Positions 9,957 to 23,600 of a stretch of 64,000 nucleotides of DNA are shown piece by piece. Position 1 is the first letter of the stretch. Each line of letters opens with the position of its first letter. The position numbers were made by a program, and so were the translations under genes. The notes under the pieces are model-generated. The model did no database searches, was not told the origin of the DNA, and saw nothing but the letters and a program-made list of their open reading frames with translations. Source of the stretch: Brachionus rotundiformis (Eukaryota > Rotifera > Eurotatoria > Ploima > Brachionidae); assembly GCA_016802295.1 (NCBI GenBank), contig JAESIW010000020.1:5884522-5948521 (forward strand), given 5' to 3'.

Positions 9957-12900
9957 ATGAAAGGTTTAATAATATTTAAAAATCTGCTTAAATTAATATT
10001 TGATTGATTTTTTCAACTTATCAGGCATCGATCTAAGCAACTATGCCCTTGAGGATTTGTTGGCATTCGACGATATATTTTTGGATTATTTCAATAACTT
10101 TTTAAAAAATCAAGTTAAATTTTTTATCTTTTAAAATAAAATAAATTATTCAAAATATTTTAGGCCTTTCCGCAACAAATTCAATACAACCGATACTTGG
10201 GAAAATTTGAAGAAATCGAAGCAAACCAAAGCTGTATTGTTCTTACCGAAAGATTGCCAAGACACATCAATGTTGACCACTCAAATTCAAAAAATCAAAA
10301 CACTGAAAGCCATGACACAGAGCGTAGCGATGCCCAGAATAACAGTGTATTCGACTGGGTTCGCGTAGAGCGTCTACCATTATTTTTTAGAACCGATTTT
10401 TTCCGCGAATTCAAGCTATGCAAATTGCTGAGCCGCTCTCTTGAAGAAGAAAGACCCAACTCGGCCACCAGCAGTCAGCTAATTGGAGGCTATAGTCGCC
10501 AAAGCCGTAAAACTAATTAAATTTTTTTCTCTATTTTTCAATAATTTTTTAAAGCGCCAGTTTCCAATTCACTGTCCACTGACGACCAGGATAGAATTTC
10601 CGATGATGGTGCATTGTTTGCCTCTCCATCTAACAAAGACTATCTTTATAAACCATCAAACATTGATGAAATATTGCAAAATTTTTATGCCGACTCGAAC
10701 ATGCTGGACAGCAGTCTTCAAATAGATATGCCATATTTGGAAAAATTTAATAGAGCTTTGTTCCAAAGGCCTGGCAGTAGGGCTTTGAGTGTGCCGGCCT
10801 ATTTTCCGTTTGCCACACTGAACAGATATGCATCATCCAATCTAATGACCAAAGGCAAAAAATCTGTATCAAAAAGCGGCAAAAGCGGCTTAAAGTATTT
10901 TTAATTTAATAAAGTAAAATAAAATGTAAGTATTTTTTACCAAAGCTCGGATGCTAATAAAAATTTGGAAGAGGAAAATTTGGACCCAATAGATAACTTA
11001 AAGCCTAAAAATTTCGACTCCGAACCTGAAATGGAAAATGAGTATGAGCAAGACTTTGATGAAGAAAATACAAAAAATTTAGATATAAAATTGGATGATA
11101 ATTTGTCACTGTTCGAAGAAGAAGTTGCCAATGATGAGCTTTTAGAAAATACCAACTTGCACGCCTCTATAAACCAGTATAAACTTAAATTTTTGGGTTC
11201 AGTGAATGGTATGATAGAATTTAAAGAATTCTTGCGCAACACATCCGGCTATAGGCTGCTCAAATTTTGGTTGGATTGCGAGTTTTACCGTGATTCCATG
11301 CAGGACTATGACCAAATAGACAATATGGCTACGAGAAATAGACTTTTCAGAGACATAACTGAGAAGTATGTGTTCACATTTGCCAAAAAAATGCACGAAA
11401 AAGTGAGTAAAAACTACTTTGCTGGTCACGGTCTGAACCACAGTCTATTTGACCGGATACAATATGATGTATTAAGACGGTTGAGAAGCTATTGGGTACC
11501 AAGATTTGTTCTGAGCAAATTAAAGCAAAAAGGAAAAAACTACGGTGCGTATCCTTTGCCACCGCTTACGCCAGACTACAGCCGTCAATCAACATACTTG
11601 TCGGCGCCTCCATCTCGTAAAGGTGCTTCAGGAGCTCCTAAGTCCGAAAATCACACTTCTATGTTTACCGAAGATCAAAAAAAGTAATTAAAAAGATACA
11701 AAAAAATAAACTTTATTAATGAGCTTTTTATAAAGGATATTGAATATGAAAGTTAGACAAGCACTTTTGGCTGATAAAGATGCTGGAGGACCTTTTTTGA
11801 GATACATATCAAGGTATAACGAATTTAAATAAGTTTAAAATAAAATCAAAGTTTTTTTGTCTATTTTTATTAATTGTTCAATCAGTAATTGTATTTCTTA
11901 TATAATCTAAAATTTTATATTTTAGTTAATCTCTTTTCTCTATTTTTTTTCTAATTTGGCAAATTTTTGGAAATAAAAACGAAAAGTTAAGTTTTTAAAA
12001 ATCTGTGACCAAAAAATACTCATAATGATATTTCTTTGTTAGTAAATCTTATTTCTTTGATGGTCGGCTAGTAAGCTCTACGCACTTGCAGAAGAGCTTT
12101 TGATCTTGGTAGTTCTTCTCATCCGTCAATTCCAAACTGCAGGTAAAATTAAACCATCTTTATTTTGTTACCAGAATTTAAAAAAATATTTGATTATGAT
12201 GATTTATTTAGTTTTTTCCATAAACATAAATAAATTGACAAACATTATTAACTTTAACAATCTTAAACTACTTTCTAATTCAAATTAAGGTAATTTGATA
12301 AGAACATTTCTAGAATACAGAATTCGAAATCTAAATATACTCAAGTTACTTTTATAAATAAAAAATCTTAACTTTTTTGCAAAATTTCCAAGATAAAAAA
12401 TAATTGTAAATATAAAATTTATTTTTATAAACGAAAATTTTACCTATCAAAAAAACTAGTACTTCAATTAATAATTCACTTTTTGACCATTAAAGCAACT
12501 GTCCAGAATATCTACCATTGATTCTTTTTTGGTACGACGTGTGCGACTTTCACAATGCTGAAACAATAGGCTATGACAAAAACTCAAGACTACAGCATGC
12601 TTGGGCCATTTTCAACAACTACCTTAGTTCAACAGCTCGTTTTAATATCGGCATATCTAATGAAGTGTCTGAAGAAGCCAGAAATTCTTTGCAGAAACAG
12701 GTGAATGTTGGTGGAAACTTTTCCAATGAAATAGACACAAATCTATTTCAGCCAGTGATGGAGCAAATAGTGCCTTATTTAGAAGATAGCTGGTTACAGT
12801 TTATCAAAGATGATGTGCTGAGATACTCTGAGTAGATTAGTTCAATTTTTTTAGAACATATTTTTACCTCTTAAATAGAGCTAGATTGAGTTTTATCCAA

Positions 12901-15809
12901 ATGGGTGACCAAGATGATGAGGAAAATATGATAGAAAATATACACGAGCCCGATATAAGCATTGAAAATGGCCAGATACGGCTCAAAAGGACGCGTATCA
13001 TTGACATGATTTTTAACAAAGGTAAAAAAAAAGAAGTTGGCTCCAAAAAAAAGGTGCTTACCGAGGAAGAAAAAAGAGAGAGGGCTGAGCGGATAAGACA
13101 GATGGAAAATGAGAGAAAAAAAGCCTTAAAAGCGGCTGCCAAACGGGCAAAATTAAATAAATTAAGTGTGGTTGATGAAGAAGATGACCAAGTAGGTCTT
13201 TTGAATTAAGAAAAATTTAAAATAAAAAAAAACTAACATTTTACTTTAATCAGAAAAAATTTAATAAACTATCTAACATGATAAATAGTAATTTGGTGAG
13301 TTCTAGTGGATTAATGAGTTTAAATAATCTTCAGAACAATACCCAAAATAGTTTTAGCAATTTTAGGAATAGAATGCTATCTACTACGGTAAGTTTTGCT
13401 CTTAAAAGCTACCCTTTTGTGCATGTTGTCGGCTTAATTGATAATTTATTTACTTAATTTTAAATGAAAAGCTCCATTTATTTTCAAATTTTAGCTAAAT
13501 ATTTAACTCAAGCTTTTGACTTTTAATGTTTAAAGCAATTTTTAATAATTTAATTATTAGAAAAGCTCTGAAACTAATGAAAAATCGGAGAGACGCTCCA
13601 AAAAAGGCCTCTCTTTTGCCACAGATCGAGGTGCTCTATTTGAAAAAGTGTTCGCTAATAAAAAGTAATTGAATTTATTTTTATTTAAATTATTTTATTA
13701 TTTATTTTTATATATAATTGTTTAATTTAGTTTAAAATATCAAATGAGAATAGCAAAACAATTTTTTTAATTGTATTCCTTAATTAAATTTAATTTGATT
13801 AGAAAATTTCTTTTCTGAAATTATTAGTGAAATCTAACAATTAATGTCTGTTTTTGGTTTTATAAGAACAGATAAAAATGATAATAATTTTTAAAATGAA
13901 TAAAATTTATTTGTTGAAGTATTGAAAATTATTTTTTGAACAAGATTAATAAAAAAAAGATAAGATTATATCATGTTTGAGTAAACAAAAGAATTAAATA
14001 TTGTTATTTTATTGTTATTTTTTATTTTATTTTTTAATGAAATTGACGATTGATCTAAATTCACTCAATTTTTTCAATCTTAAACTTAATCATGATCTAT
14101 TTACTACCCAAAATTTAATTTTTTTACTCAATTTTTTTAGAATTACATCAATTAATAAGAAAAAATAAAAAATAAAATGAGACCTTTCTTTCACATTGAT
14201 ACCAAATTAATTACAAAAACATTGTTTATTTCTACCACAAAAAATTTTATTTTCTACCCAATTTATTTGGACAAGTCTAGAAACTTTTATTAGTCATTTT
14301 GGTCACTTCCATATTTTTCATAACTAAATTAAATATGTTAGTTTTCAGTCAGATTTAGAATAAGCTTTTTAACTTTTTTATTTATGAAAAGATTATTTAA
14401 TTTGAAAATAAATAATCTTTGTTAACTGCCCAATATTCAAAAGCTAAAGTATATTTAACAAATCAATGATGATAATTTAATGTATTTTGCAAAAATATAG
14501 AATTTTTAAAATTTTAAATATAATTTATTAAAAGATTTTGATTTTTAAATTTGTGTCAACTTGATTAATTAGAAAAAATAATAACTTCTTTCTCATTTTT
14601 AGTATGATGCAATTATTTCGTAAATTTGTTTTCGATCTGGGACAAAAAGACCAGCTGAACAAATTTAATGCAATGGTCGAAGCCAAGCAATATTTGGATC
14701 ATGACGAAACCCAAAAGAAAAATGTCATTTCCAACTTAATAAACAGAGTTTATTTAGACCCGAATTCAAAGAAAAATTTGCTTCCTTTATCTGATCGCTT
14801 GAAACAAAAGCTTCAAGCCGAGTCACCCTCGGATTCAAAGGGATCCAACAGGCCTAAAACTCCATTCATGCTTGCCATGATTAGAGAATTTCGAGGTGGA
14901 CTTGAGGAAAACTTTTACAAATTTTGTGAACAATACGCAATCGAGTTTGGTCTCTCAAACCCAGAGGAATTTGCCCTTCTTACGCAATCGGAGCTTTTGA
15001 CTCTTCTAGGTGACAGCTACAACCCTAAGGATTTTGATTTTGATGAAAAAGGCGAGGGAAAAGCGACGCCTTCTCGCGAGGATAGAAATGAATTTTCCAA
15101 AATTCTCTACGAATGGTCAATTGGTAAAAGTTCAGAAAAATTATACAGCTTTTTTGCTCATTTAGGCGAACATGGACGCAAAGATGGTTTTCCTTTTTTA
15201 GAAAAAGACCTGCTTTTTTGCATAGACTCAATTAGACTAAAGGAAATAAACGGGGATGATGTTTTAAAGCAAAAAGCTCATGTAATGATCGAGATGTATC
15301 TCGAGTCTCAAATACCACCATCAGTTCAAATAGATACCAGCATGGAATTAAATCAGAAGTTGATAAAAGCAGCCGGAAAAATAGCCCAGGGGAATTACTC
15401 GTCGACAGATCTGGCAATTTTTGATGAAGTCAGATCCTCATTCTACAAAGACCTTCTCCCCTATTGGGCTGGCTTCAAAGGAATCTATAAAGACGATGCT
15501 CAATCAAGTGAAACCAAACAGGATAAAATTTTGAAAGAACGCTTAGATGAATTTTTAAATACGAAAAATCCCTCGCCAAGTGACTTTAAACTACCACCAT
15601 TGAGCCCTCAGCCCATGATTCTCACCCCAAACATGACCAGCTACCACAAGAATTCGGTAATTTCACAGAACTTGAATATAACTTTTTCAATAGCGACTGG
15701 CATAAAATATAAAGATGAAAAAGCTCAGAATCAAATTCCGGGAAGAAATAGCACTTCAATATCAAATGAAAGAAAAAATTCTAGTGCCTTTCAGATATCA
15801 ATAAAATGA
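9957..15809 (+). CDS. RGS22: Regulator of G-protein signaling 22 (multi-exon)
   Basis: RGS-domain protein; the vertebrate homolog is testis-enriched and binds G-alpha subunits. My exon model is 9957-9963 (tentative 7-nt start exon), 10025-10113, 10164-10506, 10555-10894, 10946-11683, 11736-11813, 12496-12831, 12879-13191, 13254-13388, 13561-13664 and 14603-15809. All introns are GT-AG and in phase, giving 3690 nt (1229 aa, against about 1264 in human). The N-terminus DDIFLDYFNNFL and WVRVERLPLFFRTDFF.EFKL.KLLS match the RGS22 N-terminal module. RGS-like domains fall at about 350-450 (FKEFLRNTSGYRLLKFWLDCE), 506-640 (GGPFLRYI...LFWYDVCDFHNAE) and 985-1120 (IPPSVQID, YWAGF). A lysine-rich segment is encoded at 13020-13190. 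The last intron (13665-14602) is about 940 bp; most others are 50-70 bp. The first exon is the least certain part. Confidence 0.85.
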
Positions 15810-17326
15810 TGAATTTTAATAAATATTTTTGAAAATTTTAATAACAATTTAAATCTATTTTTTTAAATAAAATCTAATCTAAAACAATCTTTTTATTTGA
15901 AGGAAGATTTAAATTTGATTTTGTACTTTGGTCATTTGGTAAATATTAATGCATGCCTTGTCTATTTTTAAAGTAAAAATATATTTAGAAAAAAAATTCA
16001 TTGTGATCAGAGAAATTCTTTTTTAAAATTAAAATAATAATAAAAATAATAATAGTAAGCTACGGTAGGTTATTCCATCCAGTCACCAAATCCCCAAAGA
16101 GATCGCTTTAGTAGCTCTTTCGCTAAAATAACTCATTCCCTATACGCTATCGTGACGAATTGATTTTGTCTACCATTTTCTTAATCAAAATCTTTGAAGA
16201 AGCAATCTGTTTCAATTGTCAACTACTCTGTTACCGTATTATCTTGTAGAGAATCCCAAATATTTAATTTTCGCTTTTTAATTCCGCATAAAAATTCAAA
16301 TTTCTGGTTTAAGAACATGCTTGATGAATTAGATTCTCGATAACATGGGATCAATGGTACGTAGCCTTAGGGACAAAACTCGAATTTAAGTTTAAGTTTA
16401 AGACCTTGGGCTTCTATGCAAGGTAATATGGTAACAATGGAAATCTCTCAGTAGGTTGACCAATCTGTGTTGGTACCCTTGCATACCCCTTACTGGGCCA
16501 GAACAGCTCATCGAATTTTAAAGTTTTATGGATTGTGGTAATTTATTTTAGTTAAACCAATGCCTATCTGGAAATATTCGACTAGATCTCCTCTTTTAAT
16601 AAAATTTAATAAACTAACAGAACAGATAGCTACATTTATTAATAAATATTATTAGTTAAATGAACTTTTTATTAGATTTTTTTCAAAACCTAAGCCTTAA
16701 CTAAAGATTGATAGTTGTCAATTTTGCTTTATCCTTTTAATTTAAGGTAAATTTTGGATCGACAACAAAGACTCATTATCAATCATCCCATTGATAATAT
16801 TATAGTTTATAGACATAAAAGTCCTCAGGAATCACTTTTCGAGGAAAATTTCTAACCCTTTAAATTTATGTTATAAAAACAAATATTTAGTTGTGAAAAT
16901 ATTTTCTTAAAATTTTTAAAATTCTTTTACTTGATTTAATGATTTTATTATTCAATAAAAATATAAATCAGATAATAAAAAGAAAAAGATCTATTTTAAT
17001 TAATTTAATTAATATACAAATTTAAAAAAGTAGTTTTGTAGAATGCAGTCAGAATGCCAATTATATATTTTTATTTCAACTAAAATTGAAAATAAATGAT
17101 AAATCTGAACTTCCAATATATCATTTATTTTCATAATTGAAATATTTTTAATAAATTAGCAAAAAATCTAGCTATTTATTTAGTTAATAATTATTTATTA
17201 ATAACAGGAAAATTTACAATAACGATTAAAAAAATTAATCTTGAAATAAATAAATAAATTTTGGTGAATTATCAGGCGTTACCAAATGAATGCCTTCATT
17301 ATAAAATGCCAAAATAAATGTTGATC
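15810..17326. other. Intergenic DNA with a decayed coding-like stretch
   Basis: Positions 16050-16530 are less AT-rich than the flanks. On the reverse strand they read as broken coding sequence (for example YFSERATKAISLGIW near 16100, and GYARVPTQIGQPTERFPLLP near 16440-16500). I cannot name a family; a dead retroelement is likely. The remainder is plain AT-rich spacer. Confidence 0.4.
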
Positions 17327-19128
17327 CTAAGCATTTTGTGTTTTGATTCTTTTTGAGTATTTTAGATAAAGCATATCTCCAACTTCATCAATTGCTTCTA
17401 ATGCTTTGTCCAACATTTCTTTTGTATGCGATGCGCTTAAACAAAATCTAACCCTTGATTCAGTAAGTCTGGTCGCAGGGAAACCAACAGTTACCACTGC
17501 TATACCACGCTTAAGCATTTCTACATTAAAAGCTCTTAAATTTCAAAAAACTTAATTTTAAGAGATAAAAAAATTGTAAAATAAGCTACCTTATTTTAGC
17601 TGGCATATAAAGCATCAGGGGAACCACTGGAGAGTCATTATTACCATAGACAATAAAGCCCATTTTTACTAAGTTTTCCCTGAAGTAATGGCTATTCCAG
17701 GCCAATTGTGAAATTCTTTTTTTTCCCTCATCAGTACCATCCTCTCCGGAAATTATTTTCAATGAGGTGATAATTTGCTCGGCAATTGGGGCACTCATGC
17801 TCGATGCATAACAGTTAGCATACGAATGAGTTCTTATATGATTAATAAGTTGCTTAGAGCCAGCAATGTATCCACCAGCAGAGCCAAAACTTTTGGTAAA
17901 AGTACCCATTAGAATGTCCACATCCTTGGTATCGCATCCCCAATAGTCAACCACTCCTCGGCCATGCGGGCCGATTGCTCCAATGCTGTGAGCCTCGTCC
18001 AAATACAAATAAGCTCGGTACTTTTTCTTTAGCTCAATTATTTTTGGCAAATTAACTATGGAACCTTCCATGCTGTATACTCCTTCGACAACAATTAAAA
18101 TTTTTTTCCATGGTCGGCTGGTTCTTGGCTGACCGTAAACAATAGACTCTACTAGCTTTTTTTCCAAATCATTCACATCGTTATGTTTAAACACTTTAAT
18201 AGCAGCACCGGACAATCTTGAGCCTAGAACCAATGAACTGTGATTAAGCTCATCACTCAATATCAAACAACCCTGAATTAAAATTTATCAAATTAATTCA
18301 GCTTTAAACCTAATAATTATAAATTACTTTTCCGACTAGATTCGGAATATTTGTGGAATTGGTAGCAAAACCCATCCCAAAGCAAATCGAGTCCTCAACT
18401 CCCAAATATTTTGCCATGGTTTCTTCAAGTTGCTGGTGAATTCTAAGAGTGCCGAGCTCTTGCCTAGGTGAACAAGCACTTACACTCATTTTTTTAATGG
18501 CTTCAATTGAGTTGTAAGCACATTTACCATTATTTTCAGCGAAGCCTAAGTAGTTATATGAGCCTAGGTTCAAGACCTCAATAGTTCTACCACTTTTCTT
18601 AAAAGTCCAATTAAAGTCATCCGAGACTCTTTCAATAAGAGATATTTTGGCACCGGGCACAGAACAAATTGGTCGATTGAAGCAATCTCTTATTCTGGTA
18701 TACAAATTTCGAGTGTAAAAACACTCGTATTCGGAAAAGAGGGGAACAAAATCTTTCGAGTTGGGATCAGTGGCGCCTTTTTTTGTTTCCAAGCCCGAGT
18801 AGCGCATAAAGTCCCTAAGCCAACCAAACAGATTAAGGATCAAGTAGCCCATGTAGGTGATCACTGCTGCCCACATGGGAGCCTCCTCGAAAGACTCCTG
18901 CATCTCTCGCTTTGGACACGAGCTTTCAGTCTCGTCTTGGCTCACATTATGTACACTAAGCTCAACCAAACTTTCTCTCTGCTTCATCTGTTTAAATTTG
19001 GAAAATAAATTTAAAAATAAAGAGAAAAACTCAATTAACAGGTAATGAATTACGTCATTGTTAGGATCAACACCTCCGAAGTCGTCATTTAGTCGTTTGA
19101 CTAAAGTCTTGAGCTCGTTGCTAGGCAT
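17327..19128 (-). CDS. SPTLC2: Serine palmitoyltransferase subunit 2, copy A
   Basis: PLP-dependent catalytic subunit of ER serine palmitoyltransferase, which condenses serine and palmitoyl-CoA in the first step of sphingolipid synthesis. Exons on the reverse strand are 19128-19054, 18987-18328, 18272-17590 and 17534-17327, with GT-AG introns of 66, 55 and 55 nt. The total is 1626 nt, 541 aa (human 562). The N-terminal membrane segment [22 protein letters not shown] is followed by [10 protein letters not shown] and the [24 protein letters not shown] signature. The core has [24 protein letters not shown] and [12 protein letters not shown], whose Lys (about 372) binds PLP. The end [11 protein letters not shown] keeps the normal family tail. 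An ATG at 19197 would add 23 residues; I prefer MPSNEL at 19128. The tandem paralog is 1.5 kb away on the same strand. Confidence 0.93.
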
Positions 19129-20632
19129 TGTGTAAGTTGTAGTAATGGTAGACAGTTTTAATAATTGTGTAATGAAATTTATTTTTATTAAAAACAAAGT
19201 TAATTAAGGAAAAAAATATGAATAACTGAGTCTATTAATAACCAGGTATTCGCTTTTTTTGGATCTTAAATAAAATATATCTTTAATTTCTAGTATAATA
19301 TGATAATAAATCATGGTCATAAAATAATTTTATAATGAAAATCTTTAAAAGTAATTTAAAAAAAAGGTGAACTTATGAGAGAATAAATTATGTATGTGTT
19401 TGGAAACGCTAGGCTTTGTTTCGTAATCAAATTTAGATCTATGCTCGAAGAAATTTCTAATTTTTTTTTCTTGTCAAGCTAGCTTGATTAAATTTTTGTT
19501 ACAGGGATTTAGTCTAATTTTTTGCTCGATGCAGTGAAATTTATGGAATTTTAAAAAATTAGAGTAGGCGAAAATTTAAAAATTCATTAAAAAAAAAAAC
19601 AAAATTTAATTGTCACTGCTCATTTAAATTTTTTTTTACCTCATCTTCAAATAATTTTGAAAAAATAAAATAAAATAAATATTTAAAAATTATAAAACAC
19701 GAAATTACTTGCTTTAAATTCATATGAATAAAAATTTTTTCTTAATTTGCATTATCTGATTTAATTTAAATGAAAATTCCTCTTGAGTCATACATTATTT
19801 CACATAATTGAAAATTTTCGATCAAATTTGATCATGATTCTATTAGGAACCTCTGAGCCATAGCCCAATTTTAAAAATAGATATATTTCATCTTAGCCCA
19901 GGTAGTCCTGGTAGATATTGTTCATGGGAAAAAATCTGTGCCACTATAGAAATATTTTTTTAAATTCAAGTCCTAATAAGAAAAAAAAATATTTTTTTTA
20001 AATATTTATTTTTAATATCTATGGAAAAATAATTAACTCTAATTCAGCATCAAATAGAAAATTTAATGCGTCATTTATAACAAAGTTTTAAAGACCTAAA
20101 ATGACTTGGACTAGTGGGAAAAATAAAAACAATGCTTCTTAATGAATAATAAAAATAATAAGTCCTAAATGGTATACATATGTTTTTATACTTGGATTGC
20201 CGTGACAAATTAAAAAATTGCTTAATCACAATTTCGAATCTGGTTCTGGAATATCTTGAGCAAAAAAGTTCTTTTATATTTGGTTGCTAAGATTTTGTTT
20301 AGCAACCAAATAATAAGCAAGAACCACACTTAAATCCGAGCCAGAAATAACATAAGCTAAATAAAAATGTTTTTGATTGTAGAATGTACCGCTGGATTTA
20401 AATTATTTAATATTTGGTTAAAACCTAAGGAAACTAAATCCCAGTGAAGCGTGTCGTGATCAAGAATTTTAAATTTTAAGTTGATGCTTCAACTAGTCCA
20501 AATATTTGTCAAATGAAATGAGTTTTTAATTTACATAAGAAAGTATCAAAAATAGAATTTTCCATCGTGCCAAATAAACGTGAAAATAGAACTAATGAAA
20601 ATAAAAGTTGATATTTTTTTTAAGAGAATTTT
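19129..20632. other. Spacer between the two SPTLC2 genes
   Basis: AT-rich sequence that must hold the promoter of copy A and the 3' flank of copy B. It contains the perfect hairpin at 20277-20312 and no gene that I can support. Confidence 0.5.
20277..20312. repeat. Perfect 14-bp inverted repeat
   Basis: The arms read TATTTGGTTGCTAA and its complement TTAGCAACCAAATA, separated by 8 nt. The sequence would form a stable stem-loop or cruciform. It lies outside any gene about 320 nt downstream of the stop codon of SPTLC2 copy B. Confidence 0.7.
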
Positions 20633-23600
20633 CTAAATTCTTCTTTCGGCATTTTCTTCTATATTAATTTGGTTCACTTTGGTTTCTTCTTGGCAAACTT
20701 GCTTGAAACTCTTTGGTTTGTTGATTTGTGATGTGCGCACGCCGGTCATGTGGCCACATTGGTCGATGGCCTCCAAAGCCTTTAGTAGATAAAAATAATT
20801 TTTTTTATTAATTTAGATGCTGTGATTACTTTGTCAAGCATTTCTCTGGTATGAGCTGCAGATAAGCAGAATCGCACCCTGCCTCCTGTCAGGCCAGTAG
20901 CTGGAAAACCAACTGTGACCACAGCAATGCCTTTCTCCAACATCAAGCGATTGAATCCCCTTAAAGTAAGAATTTAGCAATTTAGCGCTTTTATATCCTG
21001 TCCAAGATGTATCCAGATAAAATTTTTAATTTAAAAAAAAAAGATAATTTATAAATTAGTTAAATTAATTTTAAAAAACTGGACGTTTCATTAAAACTAT
21101 TATGAAAATTTAATCTCTTGTTTAATTTGAATTGAATTAATTTCTCAAAAATTTTTAAATTTTAATAAATCTTTGTTTTTAATTTAAATTGATTATATCA
21201 TTTTTTTTGCGTTAAGTTTAAGCACTGTTAAGTCTGAATTTTAGATAATCAATATTTAATTTAGGTGTGTATAATATGCAAATTCGAAACCATAAATTCA
21301 TCAACATCTAAAATTATTTTAAGCTTATAACAATTTAACTATGAAACACTTGAAGGTAAAAATTTCATAATTATTTTTGTTTTTAAAAATGTAGATTAGC
21401 TAATTTCTTTTTTTGAATTGAAAAAATAAAGAAAATAGTTAAAATTTCTAGGCAAAAATAAAGACTGCAGAAAAATAGCTTAAATTTATAAAATTAAAGT
21501 ATGTGGGATGCATCTATATACTTTTTGAAAAATAAAAAATATAAGCTTTTCTTACGCAATCTTGCTAGGCATGTAAAGCATAACAGGCACTACAGGCGAT
21601 GAATGATTGCCATAGACAATAAAGCCCATTTTAATCAATTTATCTCTGAAATAGCGTGTATTCTCGGATAATTGTTTGATTCTTCTGACGCCATCATTGC
21701 TTTTGTCTAGGCCCATGATAATCTCCAAGGTTCTAATAATTTGCCAAGTAACCGGGGGACTCATACTCGAGGCATAGCAGTTGGCATGAGAGTTCAATTT
21801 GAGAAATTCGACTAGGTTTCTTGATCCAGCAATGTATCCACCAGCAGAGCCAAAGCTTTTGGTAAAAGTGCCCATAAGAATGTCCACGTCTTTGGGATCG
21901 CATCCCCAGTGATCGACCACTCCACGACCGTGTGGACCAACTGCTCCAATGCTGTGCGCCTCATCCAAATACAAATAAGCTTTGTACTTTTTTTTAATGG
22001 CTATTATCTCTGGCAAACGAACTATAGATCCTTCCATGCTGTATACTCCTTCGACGACAATTAAAATTTTTTTCCATGGCCGTCTGGTGACAGGATGGCC
22101 TTCTATGATGGCTTTTTTGATCTTTGCTTCCAAATCTCTGGTGTCATTATGCTTAAAGACTTTGATTGTTGCACCAGAAAGTCTAGAGCCAAGGACTAGC
22201 GATGCATGGTTCAATTCATCGCTGAGTATAAGGCAATTTTTTCCCACTAGTGTTGGTATGTTCAAAGCATTTGTGGCAAATCCCATACCAAAAGTGATCG
22301 CAGCTTCGACACCCAAAAAATCAGCCAAAAGCTCTTCTAGTTGTAAATGGCATTTTAGCGTGCCCAATTCTTGTCTTGAACTGCACGAGGCCACGCCGTA
22401 GTCTTTAACACTCTGAATGGCTGCCTTGGATGAGGGGCCATTATTCTCGGCAAAACCCAAATAGTTGTACGAGCCCATGTTAAGAGCCTTAACTTTTTTG
22501 CCAGTGAAATAAAATGACCAGTTGAAGTCGTCTGTCTTGCGCTCGACCAATTCTATCTCGGCTCCAGGTACGCTACATATAGGTCTGTTAAAACAATCTC
22601 TAATCCGATAGTAAACGTTTCGGGTGTAAAAACTTTCGTAGCTCTGATACAATGGTACAAAGTCTGGAGAGTTGTTGTCCGCTGCGCCTTTTCGTTTTTC
22701 GATTCCAGATTTTCGCAAAAAGTCTCGGAACCAGCCGAATAAGTTAAGAACTGCATAACATATGTAAGTATAGATTGCCTGAAGCATTGGTGTATCCTCA
22801 AACAATTCATCATCGTATTGAGGTTTTCCTCTCTAAATAGAAAAAAGATAAAAAATTTTGGTTCTTTTAAAATTTAATTATTTTGGATCAACTAATATTA
22901 GAACAAGTTTGTGTCATGTAAATTAATTATTAATTAAGTAAATATTTATTAAAGGATTGAATTAAAATATAAAGAAAATACTAAATAAATTTTAAAAAAT
23001 CAACAAAATTGTCCTTAAATCCAGAAAAATAAAATATTAGCCAATGTTTAATGATTTATTTTTAAAGGTTTATGTTCTTTATGCAGGTCATTTTTAATTT
23101 AAATGAAAATAAATTGTAAATTATTTAATTTTGAAAAATGATTTTATCTAATTTTTCTTTAAAATATGCCCAAAAGATTTTTTACCATCGAACTTTGTTT
23201 CGAAAAGGTCTCAATAAACACAGCTCTGATCAGACAGAGTGTTCTCTTAAGCTTTGATTTTCCTTCAAAGCATTATTCCAAATTTTAATAAAATAATAGT
23301 CAGATTGAATGGTTCAATCAATTCTTGAATGTTTAAAATTATTTTTTACCTATGAGGCTTAGATCTAATAAATAATAATAATACTGATCGAATAATTCAT
23401 ATATTTTTTCCCGTTTCTGATACATTGAAATTAAACAAAATCAAATTTTTGTTATCGCCAAAATAAAGTATTTGATAAAACTCTATTCCTAAATTTGGGC
23501 TCAATGATAGTTAATTATGTAATATATCAGAACTTTGTTACTGCAAATTAAATAAAGTTTTTTTTAATAATGTAGCAATCTACGTTATCATGTTGTAAGT

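Noticed and set aside
12060..12288. Possible extra RGS22 exon (QKSF / EELLILVVLL frames)
   Set aside because: Exons 11736-11813 and 12496-12831 already join in perfect phase, and inserting this piece breaks the frame. It is treated as intron.
12833..12835. TAG at the end of the RGS22 frame, suggesting an early stop
   Set aside because: The GT at 12832-12833 is a phase-2 donor that splices in frame to 12879, and the downstream exons continue the RGS22 homology.
18988..19053. Continuous reading through the first SPTLC2-A intron ([18 protein letters not shown])
   Set aside because: The 66-nt segment is a multiple of three and so stays open. Its Phe/Leu-rich AT content, GTAATT donor and TTTAAACAG acceptor mark it as an intron.
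21982..22401. 139-codon forward frame opposite SPTLC2 copy B
   Set aside because: It lies entirely antisense to conserved SPTLC2 coding sequence, with no family match.
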